The notes under the pieces are model-generated. The model did no database searches. It was given only the letters and a program-made list of their open reading frames with translations, and was not told the DNA's origin. Below are positions 1-8,775 of a stretch of DNA of 64,000 nt, one piece after another. The number at the start of each line of letters is the position of its first letter. The first letter of the stretch is position 1. Origin of the DNA: Salicibibacter cibi (GTDB lineage Bacteria > Bacillota > Bacilli > Bacillales > Marinococcaceae); assembly GCF_016495865.1 (NCBI RefSeq), contig NZ_CP054706.1, positions 1,364,001 through 1,428,000 of the forward strand, read 5' to 3'. The translations under genes and the position numbers were made by a program.

Positions 1-534
1 GTAGATATAGCACGGGAAATTCAAAAGAATCTTGGGTTTGATCCGATGGAAGAACCTTATCTCGATGAGATCGAGACGCTCGTCCCTCCGCAAGAGGCAG
101 AACGCAAGATGCGTGAATCGTTACCGGCTTGGCAACAACACTTTACATCTGATGATTATACAGAGTATTGCTGGCATGCTCCGACTGTTAGACTTTATAT
201 AGGTAGACCTGCATTAAAATCACCAAAATCGGGCTATGCCTATCCCGACTGGGTCATGAATGCGATGGGCGGAATTCGAGAATGTATAGACCCTATGATT
301 TATAGCGCTTCTAAGACTGTTGGTATGATGATCATTGATCTGCTTACTAATGACAAACTTTTAGATAAAGCTAAAGAAGAGTTTAAGGAGCGTACTGGTG
401 GTGGAATTAATGGCGCCTATTGGACACCACCACTTTGTGATTACGAGCCTCCAATTGATTATCGTTGGCCTGAGTATGTCACTACTGCCCGCGGAGAAAA
501 TCACTGGGTGATTCCTGCGAGAGGGGATGAATGA
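1..534 (+). CDS. M20-family amidohydrolase, C-terminal part (partial)
   Basis: The reading frame is open from the first base, so the gene begins outside the window; about 177 C-terminal residues are present. The segment ILTN..LLDKAKEEFKERTGG followed by a Pro-rich end (YWTPPLCDYEPP) resembles the C-terminus of AbgB-like M20 metallopeptidases, which cleave amide bonds of aminoacylated substrates in the cytoplasm. The metal-binding residues lie upstream and cannot be checked. A BCCT transporter gene follows on the same strand after about 230 bases, so import and hydrolysis of an amide-linked osmolyte or amino acid derivative is possible, but that is inference. Family assignment is moderate. Confidence 0.55.
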   Translation, partial: VDIAREIQKNLGFDPMEEPYLDEIETLVPPQEAERKMRESLPAWQQHFTSDDYTEYCWHAPTVRLYIGRPALKSPKSGYAYPDWVMNAMGGIRECIDPMIYSASKTVGMMIIDLLTNDKLLDKAKEEFKERTGGGINGAYWTPPLCDYEPPIDYRWPEYVTTARGENHWVIPARGDE

Positions 535-761
535 TTGACTGGATAGATTAACAAGGTTAATGGATAAAACAAACAATATTGAGCCCACACTGTTAGTTTT
601 CATACGCTAGATGCATTGATGGGCTCATCTCTAACCAGGCAGGACCGGAAACGAAAATCTGATTTATATATCACTATCACGCTTATGTTTTTTAAAGAAT
701 ATAAAAATTGATTAATAAAGAATGTACGCGCATTATTATTTTATAAAGGGGATGGATCATT

Positions 762-2263
762 TTGAAGAGATATGTCGTCTTAATCGGCGCGCTTATAATC
801 ACTTTTCTATTAGTGCTTATAGGTATCATAAACCCTGAAGGACTAGGGGAATTCTCTGAGTATCTTCTTAACGATTTAATTGGTGGATATTTTGGATGGT
901 ACTATATGCTGGTTGCATTTTTCATTGTTGTAATTTGTTTATATACGGCTTTTTCAAAATATGGATCCATTAAACTTGGTAGAGATTCGGATCAGCCGGA
1001 GTTTAAAAAGTTCACCTGGATTGCGATGTTGTATAGTGCAGGGATTGCGATAAGCCTTTATTTTTGGGGAGTGGCGGAACCTGTATTACACTATATGGAA
1101 CCTCCTGGTGGGGAAGGGGAAACGAAAGAAGCCGCAGATTTAGCAATGCAGTATACCTATTTTCATTGGGCATTGCATAGTTTTGGAGCTTATACGATAA
1201 CCGGATTGTTTATGGCATATTTCCAATATAGGAAAAACTCACCACCCTTAATCAATTATGCTTTTTATCCTTTATTAGGGGATCGTATTCATGGTCCTAT
1301 TGGCCAGATCATTAATATAATAACCATATTCGCAGTGATAGGAGGAATCACAACTTCGCTTGGTTTAGGCGTTATGCAAATGGGTGCCGGTTTTGATTAT
1401 GCTTGGGGGATCGAAAACACACCGAACACACAAATATTTATGATTCTGATCTTAACGGTAATGTTTATTACTTCTGCATATTCGGGTATACATCGAGGTA
1501 TTAAATGGTTATCTAATATTAACATTGTACTAGCTTTGACGATTTTGTGTCTATTTTTCATATTAGGTCCGACCACGAATATTTTAGAAACGATTGTTAA
1601 TGGCACGGGCAACTATCTTTCAAACTTCATAAATATGAGTTTTCATATGGAGCCATTTATTGAAGGTTATGATTGGCAAGCAGGTTGGGATTTCTTTTAC
1701 TGGGGCTGGGCTATCAGCTTTGGTGTATTTGTTGGTCTTTTTATGGCTAGAATTTCAAAAGGAAGAACGATTAGAGAATTTATCATCGGTGCCATGGTAG
1801 TACCTTCAGTAGCCACAATGATTTGGTATGGTACTCTTGGTGGGAGCGCCTTGTATAATATTATTAATTTAGGTAATAATGAACTAGCTAATCAAATATT
1901 AGCAGATATGGATACTGCATTGTTTTATTTCATGGACCTTTTTCCGCTAGGATCAGTAATTATAGTGCTAACACTTGTTTCGTTAGTAATTTTCTTTGTT
2001 ACATCTGCAGATTCTACTGTTTACGTTTTAGGTATGTATAGTGAAGGAACCACAACACCCACAAATAGAAGCAAAATTTTATGGGGAATTGTAATTGCTG
2101 GGTGGCAATCGCGTTATTAATAAGTGGCGCATTAACTGCATTACAATCCATATCAGCTGCAGCAGGTTTACCCTTTTCTATAATTATAATATGTATGTGC
2201 GTTTCCTTTTTTAAATCTATTAGAGAAGAGTATAGAAGTTTGAACTATAAAAAAGAAAAGTGA
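762..2263 (+). pseudogene. BCCT-family osmolyte transporter, single-base frameshift near the 3' end
   Basis: Sodium-coupled betaine/carnitine/choline transporter family, integral membrane. The frame from TTG 762 (RBS AAAGGGGAT just upstream) gives many hydrophobic segments, the substrate-box stretch LYFWGVAEPVLHY, and the family signature GLFMARISKGRTIREF near residue 330. It ends early at 2120 after residue 452. Another frame continues the last helix (VAIALLISGALTALQ) to 2263. Adding one G in the run at about 2100-2102 (GCTGGG|TGG) restores a roughly 500-residue protein, the usual family length. Either a real frameshift that removes the last helix or a homopolymer sequencing error. The gene would serve uptake of compatible solutes, as expected in a halophile. 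Confidence 0.75.
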
Positions 2264-2449
2264 AAATGAAGTATGAGGGGATGCAGTTGCGTTAGCTGTA
2301 TCCCTTTTTGATAGGTTATATGTTTAATACGAGGAATGATGAGCATGTAGGGAATATCTTCAAATTTTTTTGGGAGGAATATTGATGTACCCGTCAAAAG
2401 ATTCATCGAGATCGCCGCACTATGTCGGATCAAGAACTTTTATGTTTTG

Positions 2450-2575
2450 GAGTTTGTCAAAGGTTTAGACGGTATCAATTTAGTTTAGTTTGATCTTGTC
2501 GAAGTGCCTCCTGCTTATGACAGTGGTGAAATTACTGCTAATGCTGCATTTTCTGTTATGATTGAAATGATTTAA
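2450..2575 (+). pseudogene. Agmatinase/arginase-family C-terminal relic
   Basis: A short frame reads EFVKGLDGINLV, then a TAG, then FDLVEVPPAYDSGEIT and about 15 more residues to a TAA at 2573. This matches the C-terminal end of ureohydrolases, where the motif is roughly G-(L/F)-N-(L/F)-V-G-F-D-V-V-E-V-x-P-x-Y-D with a following T-A-x-x-A-A helix. The TAG stands where the conserved Gly is expected. The rest of the gene is not recognisable upstream, so this is a decayed fragment. Confidence 0.6.
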
Positions 2576-2722
2576 AGAGGCGGAAACAAGATTAGGCAAA
2601 AAACAACAGGGGATTCCAACAGAACTTAACGCTCATCGATAAAAAACTAACTCAGATATTAAGCCCCATGCTTATGCGTGGGAGAATTGAACAGGAAGTG
2701 CCGTGAGGCGTGATGAAATAAA

Positions 2723-2782
2723 GTCCTCCTTTGCTATAATGAAATTGGTTTCACCAGCCAAATTTCATAAGCAAAGGAGGAC
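2723..2782 (+). repeat. Near-perfect inverted repeat at the left end of an IS200-like element
   Basis: GTCCTCCTTTGCT at 2723-2735 pairs with AGCAAAGGAGGAC at 2770-2782, and the inner arms ATGAAATTGG and CCAAATTTCAT extend the stem. The right arm contains the RBS (AAGGAGG) of the tnpA fragment at 2791. In IS200 elements a 5' hairpin of this kind is known to hide the tnpA ribosome binding site and limit transposition. Confidence 0.7.
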
Positions 2783-2790
2783 GGTATCCC

Positions 2791-2841
2791 ATGGGTGCAA
2801 AAAGTCTATCCCACACCCGTTGGGACTGTAGTTGGTCATAG
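2791..2841 (+). pseudogene. IS200/IS605 TnpA N-terminal fragment
   Basis: From ATG 2791 the frame reads MGAKSLSHTRWDC, the usual N-terminus of Y1 (HUH) transposases of the IS200 family (S-x-x-H-T-x-W-x-C), and then runs into unrelated codons and a stop. None of the catalytic HUH or Tyr motifs remains. The break after the Cys codon suggests an internal deletion of the element. Confidence 0.6.
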
Positions 2842-2942
2842 CGACAGCAGGACGGGTTGATGACACAGTCCCGACCTGAAGATGCGTTCAAAACAGAAAT
2901 GACTAGCGAATGGCTGCTTATACTGAGTTAGCTGTGGGGTTG

Positions 2943-4355
2943 TTACCCCTCCACCTCCCGACTCAATATCAACCGCTGCCCTTTATCCGGGAATATCTTC
3001 CCCGGATTCATAATGTTGTTTGGGTCCCAGCTTTGTTTAATCCGTTTCATCATGTCCACGCCAACGAGGCCTAACTCATCCTCTAGAAAAGGGGACTTCA
3101 TCGTCCCGATTCCATGTTCTCCGGAAAGCGTTCCGCCCAGTTCCAATGCAAAATGAAATATTTCCCCAACGGCCTTTTCAACCCGCTCGAGTTCTTCTTT
3201 GTCTCGTTTATCACATAAAATATTCGGGTGGAGGTTGCCATCACCCAAATGACCGAATACAACAAGCGAGAGCTGGTATTTTTCGCGGATATCAGCCAAG
3301 TGAGCCATCATCGCGGGGATTTGGCTGCGTGGAACTGTGGCATCTTCGGACGCCCGCGTTGGTTTGATGGTTGCAATGGCGGGGGAGACCAACATCCTGG
3401 CTTTCCACATGTTCAAGGCTTCTTCTTTCGTCCGGGGCATAGAAACGGATGTTCCGCCGAGCTCTTTCATGATTTTCATTACGGTATCTGATTCTTCTTG
3501 GACAGCTGTAGGATGTCCGTCGACTTCGACCAGAACAATCGCTTCAATGTCCGTGGGCAGGCCTAGAGGTTCGTATTCTTCAACGGCACGTGCGCAAGCC
3601 TGATCAATAAATTCCATTTTCGCCGGGAGAATCCCGGAGGTTAACGTTGTCGAGACTGCTTCTCCGGCCGTTTCCATCGTCGGAAAGGCAGCCATCACCG
3701 TTTGTTTAGTGGCAGGCTTTGGAATAAGCTTTAACGTAGCACTTGTAATAATGCTGAGAATGCCTTCAGAACCGACAAGGAGCTTTGTAACATCCAGACC
3801 TGTGACGTTCTTTATTGTGCGCCCGCCGGTGTGCATGACGTCGCCTTCCGGGGTTACAACTTCAAGGCCTAGTACATAATCTTTGGTGACGCCATACTTC
3901 AAGCCGCGGGGGCCTCCGGCATTTTCCGCCAAGTTCCCGCCAATGGTAGAGATGTTGGAACTGCTCGGGTCTGGGGGATACATCAGCCCGTGTTTTTCTG
4001 CTTCAGCGTGAATCTCGGAGGTCAGAGTCCCTGGGGATACACGCGCGACTAAGTCCTCGGGGAAAACTTCTACCGAAGCCGGCCATTGACTCATATCGAG
4101 GATTATTCCTCCATGGATCGGGAGGTCACCACCGCTCAATCCTGTGCCTTGGCCTCTCGGTGTCACCGGAACTTTGTATTCGTTTGCAATCTTCAACACT
4201 TGCCTGACCATTTCGGTATTGGTGACATAGACGACGGCTTCCGGAAAAAACTCACCGAAGGAAGCATCGAAACGATAGGTCTCGAGATCAGAACGAGCGC
4301 TCACCAAGTGATGATCCATTTTTTCCTGTAAAACTTCTATCCATTCTTGTTTCAT
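2943..4355 (-). CDS. glcD: FAD-binding oxidase, glycolate oxidase GlcD / D-lactate dehydrogenase type
   Basis: Flavoprotein of about 470 residues that oxidises a 2-hydroxy acid such as glycolate or D-lactate at the inner membrane face. The N-terminal FAD-binding (PCMH) domain has the motif PRGQGTGLSGGD near residue 80; the C-terminal domain has GHLGDGNLHPN and SGEHGIGTMKS, both typical of GlcD/YsfC. The start chosen is MKQEWIEVL at 4355, preceded by GGGAGAG with good spacing; a longer frame to 4406 has no better RBS. No glcF (iron-sulfur subunit) lies beside it, so either the partner is elsewhere or the protein is a stand-alone D-lactate or D-2-hydroxyacid dehydrogenase. The substrate cannot be decided from sequence. 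Confidence 0.85.
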   Translation of the reverse strand: MKQEWIEVLQEKMDHHLVSARSDLETYRFDASFGEFFPEAVVYVTNTEMVRQVLKIANEYKVPVTPRGQGTGLSGGDLPIHGGIILDMSQWPASVEVFPEDLVARVSPGTLTSEIHAEAEKHGLMYPPDPSSSNISTIGGNLAENAGGPRGLKYGVTKDYVLGLEVVTPEGDVMHTGGRTIKNVTGLDVTKLLVGSEGILSIITSATLKLIPKPATKQTVMAAFPTMETAGEAVSTTLTSGILPAKMEFIDQACARAVEEYEPLGLPTDIEAIVLVEVDGHPTAVQEESDTVMKIMKELGGTSVSMPRTKEEALNMWKARMLVSPAIATIKPTRASEDATVPRSQIPAMMAHLADIREKYQLSLVVFGHLGDGNLHPNILCDKRDKEELERVEKAVGEIFHFALELGGTLSGEHGIGTMKSPFLEDELGLVGVDMMKRIKQSWDPNNIMNPGKIFPDKGQRLILSREVEG

Positions 4356-4617
4356 GGAAAATCTCTCCCATTCTTGTATAGGCGAACGAGGGTTATACAC
4401 AACCATCTTTCGAATGTATTCTTCGAAGCTTTCAATCCCCCGATTATTGTGCTTCTAGCGACATGTTTTTTGCCATTATACCGGAATATTTGTTGAAAAT
4501 ACATATCTTCGTTACAAGGATTGTGGCAAGCCAAATTCTACAGAATCCGGAACCCTGAACGTAGGCATAAGTATGCTGTGTTTGGAGATTTTGATTGGAC
4601 ATATATGTATATCTTTT

Positions 4618-4858
4618 CATTGAGTGCATGGGAGGAGTAGGTTGCGCGTAACAAGCTAGTGAGACAATTTGCACCTTGTTGCACTGTTGCACATATCGTA
4701 AAAAAATTTGAAATACGAATGAAGATAACGAAGGTTTAATTTTAATCGGGAGGATTGGGCTTACTAAAGGGATTGAGAGCTATTCTCCAAATAAAGGAAC
4801 GAAGCTCGCGACGTATGCGTTCGTTGTATTGAAAAATAGGTACTTATTACATTATATA
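4618..4858 (+). pseudogene. Degraded partial copy of sigK (sigma region 2)
   Basis: This stretch aligns at nucleotide level with bases from about 6500 to 6750 of intact sigK downstream, for example GAATGAAGATAACGAAG and ATAAAGGAACGAAGCTCGCG are shared exactly. It covers roughly codons 40-117, the core-binding and -10 recognition region. A small duplication (GTTGCACT), a one-base deletion in the codons after KKFE and other indels break the frame. Similarity fades after the codons matching ENEILMHF, near where the skin element interrupts sigK in B. subtilis. It has no RBS or start and cannot make a sigma factor. Confidence 0.8.
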
Positions 4859-4911
4859 ATATAACGAAATCATTCGACCACCTCTTTTGAAATATACGTT
4901 TCCTTTTGAGT

Positions 4912-4937
4912 TAAAAATAAGCCCTGGAATCAGGGCT
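4912..4937 (-). terminator. Rho-independent terminator of the lipoprotein gene
   Basis: Perfect stem AGCCCTG-GAAT-CAGGGCT at 4920-4937; read on the minus strand it is followed by TTATTTTT. It lies just after the stop of the minus-strand gene at 4955. Confidence 0.8.
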
Positions 4938-4954
4938 ATTATATTATGGGTTAT

Positions 4955-5650
4955 CTATCTCTCTAAATCAATTTCCACACTGATGTCCTCGCCAAGATCT
5001 TCAAAATTTTCATCATGCGCTGCATTATATCTAAGTTCAATGCTTTCTACATCATCGGCGTTAGAGTTCTCTAGAATATAAAATGAGGATCCGTCTTTGC
5101 TAACTTGACCGAAATAGTCTCCATCTATATGGTCGCTAAGCATCATATCTGGTTCTAATTGTTCCCCAGTATCAGTGATTAAAGTGGCTTGTGATGCATA
5201 GAACATTACGTCATCCTCGCTTGTATTCTCTACATTCATGTCAACTTGTATATATTCCACTTCTGGATCGTCGAGAAGCATGGCGGGTTCGGCTTCAAAT
5301 GCAGCAGACACTCCATTTGCTTTTTCAATTTCTAAAACGACAGGTCCTGACTCAAACGTTCCAACCTCATCGGCTAGACTAACAAGTGTTTGTTCGCCAT
5401 TTTCATCTGAAACAGTTTCTCCTACTTCATGACCGCCTGCTGTAGCAGCTGTTTCATCCCCGTTTTCTTCTTCATCGTCCTCCTCTGCGTCCTCCTCATC
5501 TTCTACATCATCGTCGGAATCTTCATCAGCGCTCACATCTTCGGTTTCTTCGTCCTCTGCTTCTTAGGTGACATCTCCGTTTTCACCTTCGCCACAAGCT
5601 GATAAAACAAGCAAAGATCCAATCCCTATTGCAGCTAAGTATTTTTTCAT
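4955..5650 (-). pseudogene. DUF4352-like lipoprotein with an in-frame TAA after the signal peptide
   Basis: From ATG 5650 the frame encodes a lipoprotein signal peptide (MKKYLAAIGIGSLLVLSAC, lipobox LSAC with Cys 19), then GEGENGDVT and a TAA at 5564-5566. The same frame continues without interruption through a very acidic linker (about residues 30-60, mostly Asp and Glu) into a domain of about 130 residues rich in beta strands. The segment YIQVDMNVENTSEDDV and a late DGSSFY.. are as in DUF4352/MPT63-type extracellular domains. Total length would be 231 codons. The stop implies recent inactivation or a one-base error. A GTG at 5536 could start a cytosolic fragment, but no RBS supports it. Function unknown. 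Confidence 0.65.
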
Positions 5651-6330
5651 TACTGTTTAACCCCTCTATAATTAATTGTAAGTGAAATGATACTATAGAA
5701 TCACAAACTTTGGTAGCAATATGCATCGTAACAGTACCTGCCTCCCTTTCACCGCAAAATGCTTCTTATATCAGGGACGTTGATTATCTAAATTCAAACA
5801 TTTAAATAGCTAAAACAAACACGATGCCGTTGAAGAAGAAACAATGGTAATAATACCTTATTTTGATGTATTTGCGGACTAATTTGCCTTTCGGCAACCA
5901 TTACGAGTTCCCAAAACCTGGACCTGAAGACTCCCCAGGCTCTCGATCACCGTTTAGAGTCCGCAGATATCGTTCCTGATGACCCACCTGATACTAAAGC
6001 ATTGGTTTTCTCTTTTTATACCAGGCCTAAGAATATCACGGGTCTCTATAAGGCACGGCGGTAGATCAAACTTTTGCACCGCTTACTCACCCGACTCTTG
6101 ACGATGAATCACTTCTTTAGAACGTCGCTGGATGCCCAACGGGAGAAAACGGAAGCGGCTAGATAGCGAACCGGGCAGAACGATACCATCTACGGGCAGC
6201 TATTTGCGCCATCGCGATGTATATGGCCCGATACCGCAACTTGACCCGGCGTACGTTCGTTCCACTTACGCGAAAGTATTTTATGGTAAATCAACGCACT
6301 GCTCTTATATACATAATTTCCCCCTTCCTC
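5651..6330. other. Intergenic stretch without a recognisable gene
   Basis: About 680 bases between the lipoprotein gene and the sigK promoter. All frames are broken by stops and I recognise no conserved protein, RNA or repeat. It may contain decayed coding sequence: short stretches such as the codons near 5930-6060 have gene-like composition, but no family could be named. Confidence 0.4.
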
Positions 6331-6333
6331 CTG

Positions 6334-6363
6334 CACCAACCAAGCCCACCCCTGCATAGGATA
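6334..6363 (+). promoter_or_regulatory. Consensus SigK-dependent promoter of sigK
   Basis: CACC at 6334-6337, 16 bases, then GCATAGGATA at 6354-6363 matches the SigK consensus mACm-N16-gCATAnnnTA at every specified base. It lies 28 bases before the sigK start. In B. subtilis sigK is first transcribed by SigE and then by SigK itself, so this would be the autoregulatory promoter. Confidence 0.75.
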
Positions 6364-6391
6364 AATAAGATGATCCTAGGAGGGGTTCTCC

Positions 6392-7102
6392 ATGTCTGGC
6401 ATTTTTACCGCGATTGCGTACGCGTTCAAGGAAATTATGCTGTTCGTTTCTTATGTTAAAAATCAGGCGTTTCCTCAACCTTTATCAAAGGAAGACGAAA
6501 AAAAATACCTAGAGCGCATGAACGAAGGAGATGAACATGCGCGTAACATGCTGATTGAGCATAATTTGCGTCTCGTTGCACATATTGTAAAAAAATTTGA
6601 AAACACGAATGAAGATAACGAAGATTTAATTTCCATCGGGACGATTGGACTTATTAAAGGGATTGAGAGTTATTCTCCGAATAAAGGAACGAAGCTCGCG
6701 ACATATGCGGCCCGTTGTATAGAAAATGAAATTCTTATGCATTTTCGTTCCCTTAAAAAAGTAAGCAAGGACATTTCCATTTATGAGCCGATCGGGGCGG
6801 ATAAAGAGGGAAACGAACTAAGTTTGATGGAGATTCTTAAAGAGGATGGACCGGATATTGTCGAAGATTTGCATCTGAAAATGGAAAAACGCCATATTTA
6901 TGAAAGTATCCATGTGTTGACGGAACGGGAACGGGAAGTCGTCGTAGCTAGATTCGGACTCGGCGAAGATGAGGAACGCACGCAGCGAGAGATTGCAAGG
7001 GATCTGGGTATCTCCAGGAGCTATGTGTCGAGAATTGAAAAACGTGCTCTGTTGAAGCTGTTTCAGGCCTTCTATAAGCGTCAAAAAGGAGAGAAGCATT
7101 AA
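6392..7102 (+). CDS. sigK: RNA polymerase sporulation sigma factor SigK (pro-SigK)
   Basis: Late mother-cell sigma factor that directs cortex, coat and mother-cell lysis genes. The 236 residues cover the full length (B. subtilis 241). The hydrophobic pro-sequence ends in [15 protein letters not shown], so the known SpoIVFB cleavage point after Ser20 is conserved. Region 2 ([21 protein letters not shown], about residues 50-70, and [15 protein letters not shown]) and region 4 ([24 protein letters not shown], near the C-terminus) are intact. RBS AGGAGGGG lies 7 bases before the ATG. The gene is not interrupted by a skin-like element, unlike B. subtilis 168, but a decayed partial copy lies at 4618-4858. 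A SigK promoter precedes it and a hairpin follows at 7112. Confidence 0.97.
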   Translation: MSGIFTAIAYAFKEIMLFVSYVKNQAFPQPLSKEDEKKYLERMNEGDEHARNMLIEHNLRLVAHIVKKFENTNEDNEDLISIGTIGLIKGIESYSPNKGTKLATYAARCIENEILMHFRSLKKVSKDISIYEPIGADKEGNELSLMEILKEDGPDIVEDLHLKMEKRHIYESIHVLTEREREVVVARFGLGEDEERTQREIARDLGISRSYVSRIEKRALLKLFQAFYKRQKGEKH

Positions 7103-7111
7103 ATGATATTA

Positions 7112-7149
7112 AAAGGGAACGGATACAATGTTGATGAACCGTTCCCTTT
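7112..7149 (+). terminator. Hairpin downstream of sigK
   Basis: AAAGGGAACGG at 7112-7122 pairs with CCGTTCCCTTT at 7139-7149. The loop is 16 bases and the T-tract after it is poor, so termination may be weak. Confidence 0.5.
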
Positions 7150-7177
7150 GCGTTATAACTATGCTGTTTTGTTGAAG

Positions 7178-7203
7178 AAAAACCTCCTCCACGGAGGTTT
7201 TTT
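7178..7203 (-). terminator. Rho-independent terminator of hup
   Basis: Stem CCTCC-TCCAC-GGAGG flanked by A-rich and T-rich tracts (AAAAA and TTTTTT), so it could work in both directions. It lies directly after the minus-strand hup stop at 7213. Confidence 0.8.
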
Positions 7204-7212
7204 ATGTTCGGA

Positions 7213-7485
7213 TTAATTGACGGCGTCTTTCAATTGCTTGCCGGGACGGAATGCCGGATTTTTGGTTGCCGGAATTTCAATTTCCTCGCCGGTTTGTGGG
7301 TTACGCCCTTTGCGGGAAGCTCGTTCGCGAACTTCAAAACTGCCAAAGCCGACGAGTTGCACTTTGTCCCCTTGTTTCAACGTGTCGGTGATGTTGTCGA
7401 ATACCGAATCTACGGCTTTTGAAGCCTCTTTTTTGGAAAGATCGGCATGTTCTGCAACAGAATTGATTAAATCTGTCTTATTCAT
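7213..7485 (-). CDS. hup: DNA-binding protein HU
   Basis: Histone-like nucleoid protein of 90 residues. It begins [21 protein letters not shown] and contains the HU signature [21 protein letters not shown], with the beta-arm [17 protein letters not shown] to the end. The start at 7485 has an AAAGGGTG RBS 7 bases upstream; an upstream in-frame Met at 7503 lacks one. HU bends DNA and compacts the chromosome, and is essential in B. subtilis, where hbs lies at a different locus. It is a single-gene unit with its own terminator. Confidence 0.96.
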   Translation of the reverse strand: MNKTDLINSVAEHADLSKKEASKAVDSVFDNITDTLKQGDKVQLVGFGSFEVRERASRKGRNPQTGEEIEIPATKNPAFRPGKQLKDAVN

Positions 7486-7657
7486 GTAAAAACACCCTTT
7501 CATGATTGATATAGTACGAGTGGCATGTACATATCAAATTTACTCATGAAACCCTTGCTATGTCAAGTGTTCAAGGCTGAATTCAAGCAAATTGATACGA
7601 TTAAAACCATTATTGCCCTCTCTTGTCTTTTTTAATCATCCATTTTTACTTCTTTCG

Positions 7658-8041
7658 TCATGGATTGTCAGATTTCTCGGTATTGCGTTCAGGTTCGAGA
7701 TGTTTCGGGTAACTTTCCATTAATTCGTCATGTTTTGTATGACTCCATAATTCAACGCCATTTCGGTGGGCGGATCGAGAAATAATCATTGCGGCCACCG
7801 GTGCGGTGAGGAACACAAAGACGATGGTGATCAAGAGCTGCAGGCTAAAGATTCCCTCGGCCAAAAAATACGTAAAGGTCCCTAAAATCAGCAAAACGAC
7901 ACCAAGTGTAGCGCTTTTGGTCGCCGCGTGCATGCGGGTGTAGACGTCAGGCAGACGGATGATTCCGATGGATCCGATCAAGCTCAATAAACTGCCGCTG
8001 AGAACAAATAGGCTAATGAGAATCTCGATCAATGACGACAC
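7658..8041 (-). CDS. mrpG: Na+/H+ antiporter subunit MrpG
   Basis: Small membrane subunit (127 residues) of the multi-subunit Mrp antiporter. It has three hydrophobic segments and the family motif IIRLPDVYTRMHAATKSATLG near residues 27-47. The C-terminal 40 residues are polar and cytoplasmic. It is the last gene of the mrpABCDEFG operon and overlaps the end of mrpF by 29 bases. All seven subunits are needed for activity in Bacillus. No clear terminator was seen after the stop. Confidence 0.95.
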   Translation of the reverse strand: MSSLIEILISLFVLSGSLLSLIGSIGIIRLPDVYTRMHAATKSATLGVVLLILGTFTYFLAEGIFSLQLLITIVFVFLTAPVAAMIISRSAHRNGVELWSHTKHDELMESYPKHLEPERNTEKSDNP

Positions 8042-8294
8042 CCCTTTCTAAAAACTTCGCCAATGATACCGAACCGACAAAGGCCAAAATTCCTAATACC
8101 AATACAACCTCAGCGTAAGCGCTCGTTGATTGCCGAATCATAAGAATGCCGATAAAACCAATCAAGTTCAAGCCAAAGGAGTCAAGGGCGACAACGCGAT
8201 CCCACAATGTCGGCCCTTTTAGCGCTCGCCACACACAAAGCAACAAAGAAAAAGAGAAGATGACTAATCCGATTAACAACACTGTTTCAAACAC
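8013..8294 (-). CDS. mrpF: Na+/H+ antiporter subunit MrpF
   Basis: Membrane subunit of 93 residues with three predicted helices and the conserved RALKGPTLWDRVVALDSFGLN segment at about residues 24-44. In B. subtilis MrpF is also linked to bile salt and Na+ efflux. The start touches the stop of mrpE (one-base overlap) and the 3' end overlaps mrpG, so the two are translationally coupled. Confidence 0.95.
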   Translation of the reverse strand: MFETVLLIGLVIFSFSLLLCVWRALKGPTLWDRVVALDSFGLNLIGFIGILMIRQSTSAYAEVVLVLGILAFVGSVSLAKFLERGVVIDRDSH

Positions 8295-8770
8295 TATTTC
8301 GTCACCTCCCGAATGGCTCGTTCGAAGTTATTGCGGACATCATCAATCACGTCCTGCGTATTCTTCACATGAATGCAATGAATGTAAAGTGTACGGCCAT
8401 CTTCGGAGTAATCCATCGTCATCGTGCCGGGCGTGAGGGTGATGCACATGGAAAGAATTGTCACTTCCCAATCGGTTTTCAAGCTAGTATGGAGGGCAAC
8501 AATTCCAGGTGTGACGTTTAACTTTGGACTCAAGACGACGCGAATCATATCAAAATTCGCGACCATGAGTTCTTTAACAAACAGGACGATCAACTTAATG
8601 ATTGCCCAGACGCGCTGCAAGTAAAACGGTTGAGGGAGCGAACGACGCAGAAAAAAGATCACTCCGACCCCGATTACATAGCCAATCACGAATTCGACGA
8701 TGGTGTATTCGCTTTGGAGAGCCATCCAGAAAATGGCGATGGCGATATTTAAAAGAATTTGAAATGCCAT
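8294..8770 (-). CDS. mrpE: Na+/H+ antiporter subunit MrpE
   Basis: Membrane subunit of 158 residues with N-terminal hydrophobic segments and a C-terminal soluble part containing the family motifs LSMCITLTPGTMTMDYSED and LYIHCIHV. MrpE is the subunit not related to complex I and is required for assembly. It is separated from mrpD by 5 bases. Confidence 0.95.
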   Translation of the reverse strand: MAFQILLNIAIAIFWMALQSEYTIVEFVIGYVIGVGVIFFLRRSLPQPFYLQRVWAIIKLIVLFVKELMVANFDMIRVVLSPKLNVTPGIVALHTSLKTDWEVTILSMCITLTPGTMTMDYSEDGRTLYIHCIHVKNTQDVIDDVRNNFERAIREVTK

Positions 8771-8775
8771 AGTGT

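Larger units (their letters stand above)
2660..2841 (+). mobile_element. IS200/IS605-type insertion sequence scar
   Basis: Two typical ends lie side by side. At 2665-2682 is a hairpin CCCATGC-TTAT-GCGTGGG followed by AGAATTGAAC, which resembles the right-end hairpin downstream of IS605-type tnpB genes. At 2723-2782 is a longer inverted repeat overlapping the RBS of a tnpA-like start at 2791. Almost all of tnpA and tnpB is missing, so the element cannot move by itself. The family call rests on motif memory and should be tested against ISfinder. Confidence 0.5.

Noticed and set aside
6392..7102. sigK interrupted by a skin-like element
   Set aside because: The gene is continuous from pro-sequence to region 4; only the separate fragment at 4618-4858 is broken.
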